Assembly: GCA_036010965.1 (NCBI GenBank)
Contig: DASCMO010000182.1
Coordinates: 1 to 42,380, forward strand
DNA length: 42,380 nt
Direction of reading: 5' to 3'
Source: GCA-2686265 sp036010965
GTDB lineage: Bacteria; Planctomycetota; UBA1135; GCA-002686595
This document shows positions 16,844 through 25,244 of the stretch, piece by piece (position 1 is the stretch's first letter; each line of letters opens with the position of its first letter). A model generated the notes under the pieces. It did not search any database and was not told where the DNA came from. It worked only from the letters and a program-made list of their open reading frames with translations. The translations under genes were made by a program, and so were the position numbers.

Positions 16844-17215
16844 ATGAGCAAGCCCGAAGACGATTTCGCCCTGCTGGTCGAAGGAGGGAACTCGGTCCGG
16901 CTTGACCTCGCGCGCAACCTGCTCGAACAAGCCGGTCTGCCGTGTCTCATCCACGGTCCCGACTTCGATGTGGCCGAGCTCGGCTTCGCCGCCCATGCGG
17001 AGCTCCGGGGCTCGAACCTCTACGTGCCCACCAAGGCCCTGGAGAAGGCGCGTGCACTGCTCGCAGAGGCCTGGGGCGCCGAGGGCGAGGACTCTGCAGA
17101 CCCGGCCTCTGCGGCGATCGACCTCGACGCCGACGAGGCGACCTGCCCTGCCTGTCAGGGTGCGATCCCCTCGGGCAGCGAGCGCTGTCCCGAGTGCGGC
17201 CTGCGCTTCGCCTGA
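16844..17215 (+). CDS. DUF2007 protein with C-terminal zinc ribbon
   Basis: The 123-residue product is cytoplasmic. Residues 5-75 match the DUF2007 (putative signal-transducing protein) plan: an initial strand, a helix beginning LARNLLEQAGLPCLIHG, then a strand-helix ending VPTKALEKARALL. The family has a compact GlnB-like alpha/beta fold but no proven activity. After an acidic linker the C-terminus has CPACQG and CPECGL, enough for one zinc ribbon. This fusion is common among DUF2007 proteins. It is transcribed alone, divergent from the glycan operon and convergent with the sulfatase-superfamily lipoprotein. Confidence 0.8.
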   Translation: MSKPEDDFALLVEGGNSVRLDLARNLLEQAGLPCLIHGPDFDVAELGFAAHAELRGSNLYVPTKALEKARALLAEAWGAEGEDSADPASAAIDLDADEATCPACQGAIPSGSERCPECGLRFA

Positions 17216-17272
17216 CCGCGAGCGCGCCGGCCTAGCTCGCGGGAGCCGAGTCAGACGGGCGAGAATTCTCCG

Positions 17273-19588
17273 TCAGTCGAACGCTCCGCAGCGTTCGCAC
17301 TCGCAGTCAGGATCGAACAGTTCTCTCCCGGACGCTTGGCTCTGCTGACCGGTGTAGCCGAGGCGTGCGAGTTCTGCGAGCAGTTGCGGGTCCGTGTTTC
17401 GCTCTCGTGCCCATCCCAGATCGCGGGCGGAGGTCAGCCAGCGCACTAGCCTCGCCCGCAGTACGCTCGCCTTTTCATGCCGTCGATCTGCGACGTCCAC
17501 GGTACATCCTGGATCCTCGTCCAGCTTGTAGAGCTCTACCTGATGCCATTCGGCACCCCGTAGCCGCGGCGGCTCGAAGTGCGGCCGGAGGTGCAGCATC
17601 AGGTGCCAGCCGTCATGTGTGAGAGATGCGGAGGTGGCGTTTCCCGCGAGGGCGAAGCGTGGAGCTGTTGCCGCCACGCTGCCCTCGGTGGCCGACAGCA
17701 GGTTGCGTCCCGGGAAGTCAGCGCGCTCCTCTCCGGCCAGATCGAGCAGTGTGCGTCCGACATCCGTCTGGGAAGTCGGGCTACCCACTCGCGTTCCCCC
17801 GGCAGCTCCGGGGTAGGCAAGGATCAGGGGAACGTGGATCGAGTCCGGGTACAGATCGCCGTGGCTGTAGAAGATGCCGTGCTGGCCGAGTGACTCACCG
17901 TGGTCGGCGGTGAACGCGACGATCGCCTCGGATAGGCGAGGTTGGGCGAGCACTGCGGCCAGAGCGTCGTCGAGAGCGGAGATCTCCGCGCGGTACATGG
18001 CCGAGGGGTACTCGGGGTCCTTGAGCCCGGCCAGAGACTCGTGCAGGACGCGCGCGGGGGGCATCGTGAGCTCTGCTAGCGCGGGGTCGAAGGCATCGCG
18101 CCCGGCGGGGTAGTAGCGATCCGAGAACTCGCTCGGCGGCTCGTAGGGGATGTGGGCGTCAAAGAGGTGCAGCCACAGGAACAGAGGTTGCTCCTGTGCA
18201 TCTGGGATCCAGTTGGCGATCACCTCGACGCTTTCAGCTGCGGACCGCTCACTGGCTCCCGGCCAGCTCATCCGATCGAACCCCTGTCCAAGGCCGCTCG
18301 TCGGGTCACCGAGGTGTCGCGTGCTGATGGCGGCGAAGGTCCGATAGCCGGCCTTTCGGAACACCTCGGCCAGGGTTGGCGCCGCCTCTGCGAGGGGCGT
18401 GTTATTGGTCAGGATGCCCGTGTCGCGCGGATGGAAGGAGGTCATCAGCGCGATGTGGGAGGGGTTGGTCGTGTTGGTGCTTGTGAAGCAGTCCTCGAAC
18501 AGGACGCCGCGTGCGGCGAGGTTGTCGAGCACCGGGGTGCTCACCTCCACTCCTCTCGCGGCCACTCCCAGGTGATCCCCGCGATGGGTGTCGGAGGTGA
18601 TCAACAGCACGGTCGGCGGGTCGAGCCGGGGGGAGACGACACGGGCTTCCGCGACGAAGCACGCGAGATCGACGCCTTGGGGGACATCCAGGGCGAACTC
18701 AATCTCGAGCTGTCCTGTCTCAAGGCCGGCCAGCGCAACCCGTTCCGAGCGCCAGCCGGGCGTGGCGGCGAGTTCCTCGATTCTGAAGTTCCACTCTCGC
18801 CTTGTGCCGTCCTCGGCGGTGGCCTTCAGGCGCAAGGTGGCCGGAGTGACGGCCGGGTTGCGGAAGACGCGCGGTACACCGATGGAGAACGCGAGTTGGT
18901 CGTCGGGTCCGACCTCGACCGTGCCCGAGAGGGGTGCGGAGGAGGCGACGAGCTTCGCCGGGCGTGCCTGATTGCGGATCACCACCCGCTCTCCTCCGCC
19001 GTCCGTCCCGAAGGCCCAGTGGGCCAGCGGCTCGTAGGAGAGCTCGATGCTGTGGATGATCACATAGTCGGAGATTCCCGCGGCGACGATTACGAGCTCT
19101 TCAAAGGGCTCGTTGTCGAGCCTCTTGCGGGGCATGTAGAAGCGGACCAGTTGAGGTTTGGCGGACTCCGTTAGGGTGGCGACCGCAGAGCTGCGCGCGC
19201 TGCCGTTCGCCCATCCAAGTTGCAGCCACATCCGCTCCGCTGAGGGTGTCGAGACGGCGAGGACCACGCGATTGAACGCGCTCGCGTCAAAGTGGACCGG
19301 GATGTGCAGCTCCTTGGGACCCTCCCCGAGCAGGCCCACGCAATACGCCCGCGTTCCGTCCCCGCGTTCGACGTCCCGTGCGATCCGGGCCTGTCCTCGG
19401 CTGATCTTCCAGTCCCCGATATCCTCGGGGATCTCGATCCGCTCCACACGCAGTGGCTCGTCGGTGGGCGCGGCATTCAGCACGATGCGCCGTGAGCCCT
19501 CCGATGTGCCCGTGGGCGGAGACTCGCTGCAGCCGGCGGCGAGGGCGAGGGCTAATCCGGCGAGGTCGATTCTGCGGACTGCAAACAT
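17273..19588 (-). CDS. Sulfatase/phosphatase-superfamily lipoprotein with Thr nucleophile
   Basis: The 771-residue product starts with a signal sequence ending in the lipobox LAAGC (Cys20). Residues 30-320 are beta-rich and resemble two carbohydrate-binding sandwich domains. The alkaline-phosphatase/sulfatase-superfamily domain begins at 325 with LLITSDTHRGDHLG (Asp333 metal ligand) and includes FTADHGES. At the nucleophile position true sulfatases have C/S-x-P-x-R, whose Cys or Ser becomes formylglycine; this protein has T-N-P-S-H (Thr374-His378). Thr is the nucleophile in phosphodiesterases and phosphotransferases of the superfamily such as LtaS, so this enzyme is more likely to act on phosphate esters, or to be a Thr-type variant, than to be a sulfatase. 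It is the last of three leftward genes after a glycosyltransferase and a degenerate peptidase-like protein. Confidence 0.85.
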   Translation of the reverse strand: MFAVRRIDLAGLALALAAGCSESPPTGTSEGSRRIVLNAAPTDEPLRVERIEIPEDIGDWKISRGQARIARDVERGDGTRAYCVGLLGEGPKELHIPVHFDASAFNRVVLAVSTPSAERMWLQLGWANGSARSSAVATLTESAKPQLVRFYMPRKRLDNEPFEELVIVAAGISDYVIIHSIELSYEPLAHWAFGTDGGGERVVIRNQARPAKLVASSAPLSGTVEVGPDDQLAFSIGVPRVFRNPAVTPATLRLKATAEDGTRREWNFRIEELAATPGWRSERVALAGLETGQLEIEFALDVPQGVDLACFVAEARVVSPRLDPPTVLLITSDTHRGDHLGVAARGVEVSTPVLDNLAARGVLFEDCFTSTNTTNPSHIALMTSFHPRDTGILTNNTPLAEAAPTLAEVFRKAGYRTFAAISTRHLGDPTSGLGQGFDRMSWPGASERSAAESVEVIANWIPDAQEQPLFLWLHLFDAHIPYEPPSEFSDRYYPAGRDAFDPALAELTMPPARVLHESLAGLKDPEYPSAMYRAEISALDDALAAVLAQPRLSEAIVAFTADHGESLGQHGIFYSHGDLYPDSIHVPLILAYPGAAGGTRVGSPTSQTDVGRTLLDLAGEERADFPGRNLLSATEGSVAATAPRFALAGNATSASLTHDGWHLMLHLRPHFEPPRLRGAEWHQVELYKLDEDPGCTVDVADRRHEKASVLRARLVRWLTSARDLGWARERNTDPQLLAELARLGYTGQQSQASGRELFDPDCECERCGAFD

Positions 19589-19671
19589 GGCTCGAGCATC
19601 GGGAGTATAAGCCGCGCCGTGACGCGCCGCCCGTGCTTCGTGACGCACCCTGCAGTTACCCTCGGCGATCT

Positions 19672-20904
19672 TCAGCGCCAGTGGAGGCCCTCGAAGAGCG
19701 CGGACCCTCCTTGGACGACGAGGCTGATGGAGGTGATGTCCAGCTCCAGGCGCTCGATCTCCTCTCGATTCGCGAGGATCGTGAGTTCTCCGCCCTCGCG
19801 CTTCAGATCAATGCGCACGGATCGTCCGTCGCGAGTGCTGTGAGGGATGGCGCGCTCGTAGGGCCTCCCCTCCGCCAATACTCCGATGACGAGCAATTCC
19901 TCGGGTAGCAGCAGCAACGACCACTCGTTTCCCGTCGCCGCTTCCGTAAAGGTCAGGCCGGGGGTGGCGCCGAGGGACTCGTCGGGCCTCAGCGCCACGG
20001 AGAGCTGGACGGGCGTTGACTTGAACTGGGCGCGCGCCCTGGCTCCCCCCAGGGCATCGGCGAGCAGGCCGCCGTGACCGCGGTCTTCCCAGAGCCCCGA
20101 GAGGGTCTGCAGGGTGAGTTGGTGATCGTCGATCCACTCGATCAGTTCGCCGCTCAACTTCTCGGGGGCACCGAGCATTCGGGCGTAGGTTTCTGGATGC
20201 AGCTTCGACCCTGTGTAGCCCAGGCCCAGCTTCGTGAACTTCTTCCGGCGCGAGGGCTTGGTCTCGTCCAGGAGGTATCGCACCAGGACCATGCAGATCT
20301 CGGGCTGAGCGATGCCGTCCACGAACAGTGCCCGTGGATCAAAGTCCGCCGCCGTGAGCACATCGCGCGCACGCCCGAAGATGTCATCATCGCAAACGGT
20401 CGGCAGCACTCCGAGCGTCAGGACTTTCCCGTCCCAGGTGTGCATGGAGAGGTGGTCAGCGAGGCCCATCGTGAGCCAGGTTCGGACGAGGTCGCGGTTC
20501 TTTGGCTTGGCCTTGCAGTGGAACTGCTGGGTCGCGCCGTGCAGGAGGAGAGCACGTCGCGCGTAGGCGCTCTCTCCCCCGTGGATGAAGACGATGTCCT
20601 GCTCGGGGAGGTAGTGGACGAGATCTGCCCCGGCGGGCGGCTCGACCCCGCACGCGCGGATGCACGCGAGCCAGGTCTCCCGGTCCTGCAGGAACCTAAC
20701 CGTGGGGAGCCCGTCTCTGTTCCTGGGGGGCTCGGCTCGGAAGATCTTCTTCAGTTGCTCTCGGGCGAGTTCGAGCACCACGCCCGCCTGTTCCGCTTCC
20801 TCGGGCGTACCGTCCACCACCAACCGGTAGTGGCGAGTCGTGTGCACCACGTCCTCGGCGGGGAGTGCGAGCAGGAACGGGCAGAGCAGAGCGGAAAGCG
20901 TCAT
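19672..20904 (-). CDS. Exported peptidase-MA/DUF1570-like protein with lost zinc site
   Basis: The 410-residue product has a short signal peptide (residues 1-17). The layout resembles DUF1570 and other peptidase-MA-like gluzincins: a helix-strand start (REQLKKIFRAEP, then PTVRFLQDRETWLACI), the active helix, then W-x-x-x-G-L-A. In active members the helix carries HEATHQ and the later motif is W-L-x-E-G-L-A, giving three zinc ligands and the catalytic Glu. Here they are HGATQQ (His122-Gln127) and TWLTMGLADH: the catalytic Glu is Gly, the second His is Gln, and the third ligand is Met. It should therefore not bind zinc or cleave peptides in this way. The last 130 residues are a beta-sandwich. 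GAGGAGG is just upstream of the ATG. It lies 46 bases after the glycosyltransferase gene, 83 before the sulfatase-like gene. Confidence 0.7.
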   Translation of the reverse strand: MTLSALLCPFLLALPAEDVVHTTRHYRLVVDGTPEEAEQAGVVLELAREQLKKIFRAEPPRNRDGLPTVRFLQDRETWLACIRACGVEPPAGADLVHYLPEQDIVFIHGGESAYARRALLLHGATQQFHCKAKPKNRDLVRTWLTMGLADHLSMHTWDGKVLTLGVLPTVCDDDIFGRARDVLTAADFDPRALFVDGIAQPEICMVLVRYLLDETKPSRRKKFTKLGLGYTGSKLHPETYARMLGAPEKLSGELIEWIDDHQLTLQTLSGLWEDRGHGGLLADALGGARARAQFKSTPVQLSVALRPDESLGATPGLTFTEAATGNEWSLLLLPEELLVIGVLAEGRPYERAIPHSTRDGRSVRIDLKREGGELTILANREEIERLELDITSISLVVQGGSALFEGLHWR

Positions 20905-20950
20905 GAGTCCTCCTCTTGGCGCTACCGAGTATCCCTCTGTGGGTCCGAAG

Positions 20951-22321
20951 TCACTCCTTCGCGGGGCCATTCGCGATCGCCAGCGCGTGGTCCATCACGT
21001 CCGCCAGGGCGCCGGCCAGGACCTCGCGATCGAAGGGGCGTACGGAGGGGTCGAGCCACGGCTGCTCGCGCTCTGCACCTCGACCATCGCGTTCGAAGCG
21101 GCGGTAGCACTCCTCGATTGCCGCAGCGATCCGCTCGGGATCGTCCGCAACAGCCCATCCACAGGAACGAACGCGCACCAGGTCCGCGGCGGAGCCGTCG
21201 TCGGGAATGACCAGAATGGGGTTTCCCGAGGCGAGGTACTCGAAGGCCTTGGCGGGGGTCTGGTTGGGCTCTCCCTGCGCGAAGATCAGCAGCAGATCCG
21301 CCCGGCGCGCCAGGCCGATGGCCTCCAAGTGAGGTACGGGATCCGAGACGGTCACGATCTCCTTGAGTCCCAGCTCCTCGATGATCGGGCCTGGTCGCGC
21401 CTCGCCAATCATGCGTCCGATGAACTGCACGCGCAGGCGCGAGGCAGAAATCCTGCCGCTCTCGATCAGGATTGAGATCGCTTTCAAAAAGGCGCGCGGC
21501 GAGCGACGGTTGTAGAGATTGCCGGTGTGGACGAGGGTGAACTCCTCGGGCCGCTCTGCAAGTTCCGCGTCCACGAAGTCCGGCTTGTCGAAGCCGTTGG
21601 GAATGATGACGAATCGGTCCGCGGGGACGTCGGGGTAGGCCTTCAGATACTCCTCCCGCACGAAATCGTTGGTGATGATCACCCGATCGGCTCCGCGGAT
21701 CACCGCGCGCTCCATGCGCCGGTCCATGGCCACGGAGAGCCGCGTGCGCGGTATCAGCGACTTCGTGACGTTCCTGAGCCAGGGGTCGCGCAGGTCCACG
21801 AACCAGGAGATCCCGAGCAGTCGCTTCACGGCCAGACCGATCAGGTGTGTGCTGTGGGGCGGGCCGGTCGTGAGCACGGCGTCCATCCGGTGTCGTCGGA
21901 TCAGGCGCAGTGCCCGGGACAGGCCGACTGGGAGCCACGGGAGCTTGTCATCGGGAAGCACGAGGAGGGAGTTGATGAAGTTGCGGACCGGAGTGTTGCG
22001 GGGGATCCAGTCCTGCGAGGCGCTCGGGTTCGGGATCGTCCCGGACTGCGAGTCTCGTCGGCCGGTGCGTCCGAGCAGGCGCTTGAGAGTCAGGTAGACA
22101 TCATTCGGGTGGATCCACATCCCCGTTCGGTGGACCTTCTCGCGCTCCGGCAGGTCCTCGATGAGCCGTTCGTTGGTCAGTCGGTGGTACTTTTCCGCCA
22201 CGGTCAGGATGTGGGTCTCCCAGCCGTGTGCCGGGAGGTACTTGGCAAACTTGGCCGGCCGGATGGCTCCTACCTGCGCTCCGGGCGCGAAGTGGTAGGT
22301 GATGATCAGGCACTTTTTCAT
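20951..22321 (-). CDS. GT-B glycosyltransferase (group 1, GT4-like)
   Basis: The 456-residue product should transfer a sugar from a nucleotide-sugar donor to a polysaccharide, lipid or protein acceptor in the cytoplasm. The N-terminal Rossmann half opens with CLIITYHFAPGAQVGAIRPAKFAKYL, the Gly-containing loop and HGW of GT4-type enzymes, and has a DAVLTTGPPHSTHLIG acceptor-loop segment. The C-terminal half has HTGNLYNRRSP (strand after the hinge), then KAFEYLASGNPILVIPDDG, the E-x-x-A-S-G donor-binding helix of GT4, and a final helix. All main GT-B elements are present and length is usual. The ATG has no clear Shine-Dalgarno, but 22 upstream codons in frame lack protein character. It starts a leftward three-gene run and diverges from the acyl-CoA synthetase gene. 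Confidence 0.85.
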   Translation of the reverse strand: MKKCLIITYHFAPGAQVGAIRPAKFAKYLPAHGWETHILTVAEKYHRLTNERLIEDLPEREKVHRTGMWIHPNDVYLTLKRLLGRTGRRDSQSGTIPNPSASQDWIPRNTPVRNFINSLLVLPDDKLPWLPVGLSRALRLIRRHRMDAVLTTGPPHSTHLIGLAVKRLLGISWFVDLRDPWLRNVTKSLIPRTRLSVAMDRRMERAVIRGADRVIITNDFVREEYLKAYPDVPADRFVIIPNGFDKPDFVDAELAERPEEFTLVHTGNLYNRRSPRAFLKAISILIESGRISASRLRVQFIGRMIGEARPGPIIEELGLKEIVTVSDPVPHLEAIGLARRADLLLIFAQGEPNQTPAKAFEYLASGNPILVIPDDGSAADLVRVRSCGWAVADDPERIAAAIEECYRRFERDGRGAEREQPWLDPSVRPFDREVLAGALADVMDHALAIANGPAKE

Positions 22322-22536
22322 GGGGGCGCGCGCGGTGGGCAAGCCAGGTGGGTGGAGGTGGTTCTCAGGGCTCCGCGAGGCCCTCATTCCTCGATCTTAG
22401 CCGATCTCTCCATCCTCGCTTGTCGTGGCGGAAAATCCACGGCTCTCGCGGGACGTGTTGCCTCGGTCCCTGTCTATTATCTTCGCACTGGGTCGCGGCA
22501 CGGCTACCTGCTGCGCCGACCCAATCCAGATGCCCC

Positions 22537-24396
22537 ATGAAGGAAACCCAGACCGTTCTCGAACTTCTGTCCTCGCGCATCGCATCGAGCGCGGAGAGCA
22601 CCGCGCTGTGCCACAAGGTCGATGGCGTGTGGACCGACCGCACCTGGCGCGAGGTGGGCGTGACCACCGACCGCATCGCCGTGGCCGTTGCTCGCGCAGG
22701 CATCGAGCTGGGGGAACGAGTAGCCATTCTGGCCGATTCGAGGGTGGAGTGGTTCTGGTGCGACGTTGCGATCATCAAGGCGGGAGCAGTGACCGTTCCC
22801 GTGTACTCATCGGACACCGCCGACCGCAGCGCCTACATCCTCGAGAACTCCGGCTCCCGGATGGTCTTCGCCGAGCACCCCGGCCAGGTCGCGAAGCTGC
22901 TCTCGGTCATCGAACGCATCAAGGGCATACAGCGGATCATCTGTTTAGATGACCATGTCAATCTCGAGGAACCTGACGCGAGCGGACGGTCCGAGTTGGC
23001 GCTCGCGGATGTGCTGGGAGGGCCCGGTTCCGATCTCGTGTGCACCTTCGAGGAGTTTTGCGGCTCTGATGCGATCGACGACGTCGGCCGCTCCCTGCTC
23101 GACGAGCGCGCGGCGGCCCTCGACTCGGAGAGCCTGTGCACGATCGTCTACACCTCCGGGACCACCGGCCCGCCAAAGGGCGTGGTCCTGACCCACGGGA
23201 ACTTCGTCTTCGAGTCCGAGTCGGCGTCGATCTCCCTGCCTTTCCAGGAGGGTGACCTGCAGCTGCTATATCTCCCGATGGCCCACATCTTCGGGAAGAT
23301 CATGATGTTCGCCTCGGTCGCGATGGGCGTCCCCGTCGCATTCGCCGAGAGCATCCCGAAGCTGATGGAGAACCTGGGCGAAGTGCACCCAACCTTCTTT
23401 GGGAGTGTCCCCCGCATATACGAGAAGATCTACACCAGCGTCATGGCGAACGCACAGAAGGCGACCGGCCTCAAGCGCGCGATCTTCGACTGGTCCATGG
23501 CCGTGGGGTGGCAACGTGCGACCGCGCTCATGGCGGGCCGCTCTCCGGGCGTGTTTCTAGACCTCCGCTTTCGGCTGGCCAGAAAGCTCGTATTCGGGAA
23601 GCTGCATGAGATGCTGGGGGGGCGCATCCGCTTCCTGATCACCGCCGGAGCGCCCCTGGCGCCGGAGATCGCCAGGTTCTTCCACAGCGCCGGTTTCTAC
23701 CTGCTGGAAGGCTACGGACTGACGGAGACGACCGCCGCCACGCACGTGACTCGTATCGGGCGCACTCGCCTGGACTCGGTAGGGCAACCACTCGTCGGTG
23801 TCGAGGCGTGCATCGCCGAGGACGGAGAGGTGCTGGTGCGCGGCAAGAATGTGATGAAGTGCTACCACGGGGACCCGCAGGCGACCGCGGAGGTCATCGA
23901 CGAGGATGGCTGGTTCCACACGGGTGACATCGGGACCATCGACGCAGAGGGGTTCCTCTCCATCACGGATCGCAAGAAGGACATCATCGTCACTGCTGGG
24001 GGAAAGAACGTCGCGCCTCAGAATATCGAGAACGCGATCAAGGGGTCGCCCTACATCAGCCAGGTAGCTGTCTACGGAGACCGACGGAAGTTTCTCTCGG
24101 CCTTGATCACGCTGGACGAGGGGAATGTGAAGGCCTACGCGGCCGAACACGACGTCGGCGGCACCAGCATCGCCGAGCTGGCACGTAGCTCGCAGATCCA
24201 GGCACTGATCGAGGGCGATGTGGAGCGCATCAACGGTGGGTTGGCCTCCTATGAGACGATCAAGTGCTTCTCCATCCTCGACCGAGACTTCAGCATCGAA
24301 TCCGGCGAGCTCACTCCCTCGCTCAAGCTCAGGCGGCGAGTCGTGATCGAGAAACACCAGGCTGTGCTGGACGCGTTCTACGCCGAGAAATTCTGA
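22537..24396 (+). CDS. Long-chain acyl-CoA synthetase (AMP-forming)
   Basis: The 619-residue product should activate a fatty acid to its CoA thioester through an acyl-adenylate, in the cytoplasm or at the inner membrane. Landmarks in order: the P-loop YTSGTTGPPKGVVLTHGN (about 205-222), the adenine-binding GYGLTETTAATH, the G-E-(V/I)-L-V-R-G segment, GWFHTGDIG with the ribose-binding Asp, and DRKKDIIVTAGGKNVAP with the hinge. The C-terminal Lys motif of ANL enzymes lies near SLKLRRR. Length and the long N-terminal part fit FadD15/long-chain types rather than acetyl-CoA synthetase. A -10-like TATTAT lies at 22475-22480, 57 bases upstream, without a clear -35. The next gene, an HSDL2-like dehydrogenase, starts 20 bases later, so both likely serve lipid metabolism. 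Confidence 0.92.
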   Translation: MKETQTVLELLSSRIASSAESTALCHKVDGVWTDRTWREVGVTTDRIAVAVARAGIELGERVAILADSRVEWFWCDVAIIKAGAVTVPVYSSDTADRSAYILENSGSRMVFAEHPGQVAKLLSVIERIKGIQRIICLDDHVNLEEPDASGRSELALADVLGGPGSDLVCTFEEFCGSDAIDDVGRSLLDERAAALDSESLCTIVYTSGTTGPPKGVVLTHGNFVFESESASISLPFQEGDLQLLYLPMAHIFGKIMMFASVAMGVPVAFAESIPKLMENLGEVHPTFFGSVPRIYEKIYTSVMANAQKATGLKRAIFDWSMAVGWQRATALMAGRSPGVFLDLRFRLARKLVFGKLHEMLGGRIRFLITAGAPLAPEIARFFHSAGFYLLEGYGLTETTAATHVTRIGRTRLDSVGQPLVGVEACIAEDGEVLVRGKNVMKCYHGDPQATAEVIDEDGWFHTGDIGTIDAEGFLSITDRKKDIIVTAGGKNVAPQNIENAIKGSPYISQVAVYGDRRKFLSALITLDEGNVKAYAAEHDVGGTSIAELARSSQIQALIEGDVERINGGLASYETIKCFSILDRDFSIESGELTPSLKLRRRVVIEKHQAVLDAFYAEKF

Positions 24397-24416
24397 GAAC
24401 CTGGAAGGCAGAGGGA

Positions 24417-25244
24417 ATGGCGGGCAGGAGCACACTGCGGGGCAAGACTCTGTTCATCACCGGCGGCAGTCGGGGGATCGGTGAGGCCATCGCGGTTCGC
24501 GCGGGGGAGGACGGCGCCAATGTGGTCATCGCCGCCAAGACTGATCGGCCGCACCGAGTCCTTCCGGGGACCATCCACACCGCCGCCGAGGCAGTGGAGG
24601 CGGCGGGCGGACGCGCCTTGCCGGTGGTCTGTGACATCCGGGACGAGGAGCAGGTGGCCGCCGGCGTCGCCCTGGCCCTGGAGACCTTCGGGGGTATCGA
24701 CGTGCTCGTGAACAACGCCAGCGCGATCTTCCTGAAGGGGACGCTCGACACTCCGATGAAGCGCTACGACCTGATGACCTCGGTCAATGTGCGCGGCACC
24801 TTCACCACCTCAAAGGCATGCCTCCCGGCGCTCCTGGAAGCGGAGAACCCCCACATCCTCAATCTGTCGCCGCCGCTCTCCATGGAGCCCCGCTGGTTTG
24901 CCGGTCACGTGGCCTACACCATGTCCAAGTACGGCATGAGCATGTGCGTCCTGGGGATGGCCGAGGAGTTCCGCGAGCAGGGCGTCGCGGTCAACGCTCT
25001 CTGGCCGCGGACGGTCATTCAGACCGCCGCCTTGGCCATGGTCGGCGCGGGGATCAAGCCCGAGAACTGCCGCAGTCCACGGATCATGGCCGATGCCGCT
25101 CACGCGATCCTGACCCGGCCCAGTCGCGAGTGCACGGGGAACTTCTTCATCGACGATGAGGTCCTGACGGCCGCCGGTGTCACCGATCTCGACGCCTACG
25201 CCCTGGTGCCGGGCGGAGCTCTGATTCCCGACCTCTACCTCTGA
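24417..25244 (+). CDS. HSDL2-like short-chain dehydrogenase/reductase
   Basis: The 275-residue product is an NAD(P)-dependent oxidoreductase. It has the TGGSRGIG cofactor loop (about 15-22), the NNAS motif (99-102), the catalytic Ser in NLSPPL (151) and YTMSK (Tyr167, Lys171). The region from SPPLSMEPRWFAGHVAY through IDDEVLTAAGVTDLDAY resembles hydroxysteroid dehydrogenase-like protein 2, a family usually linked to fatty acid or sterol metabolism, but the bacterial substrate is unknown. It has AGAGGGA just upstream and follows the acyl-CoA synthetase by 20 bases, which suggests a shared role in acyl-group metabolism. Its last ten bases overlap the 3' end of the convergent glnS. Confidence 0.9.
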   Translation: MAGRSTLRGKTLFITGGSRGIGEAIAVRAGEDGANVVIAAKTDRPHRVLPGTIHTAAEAVEAAGGRALPVVCDIRDEEQVAAGVALALETFGGIDVLVNNASAIFLKGTLDTPMKRYDLMTSVNVRGTFTTSKACLPALLEAENPHILNLSPPLSMEPRWFAGHVAYTMSKYGMSMCVLGMAEEFREQGVAVNALWPRTVIQTAALAMVGAGIKPENCRSPRIMADAAHAILTRPSRECTGNFFIDDEVLTAAGVTDLDAYALVPGGALIPDLYL

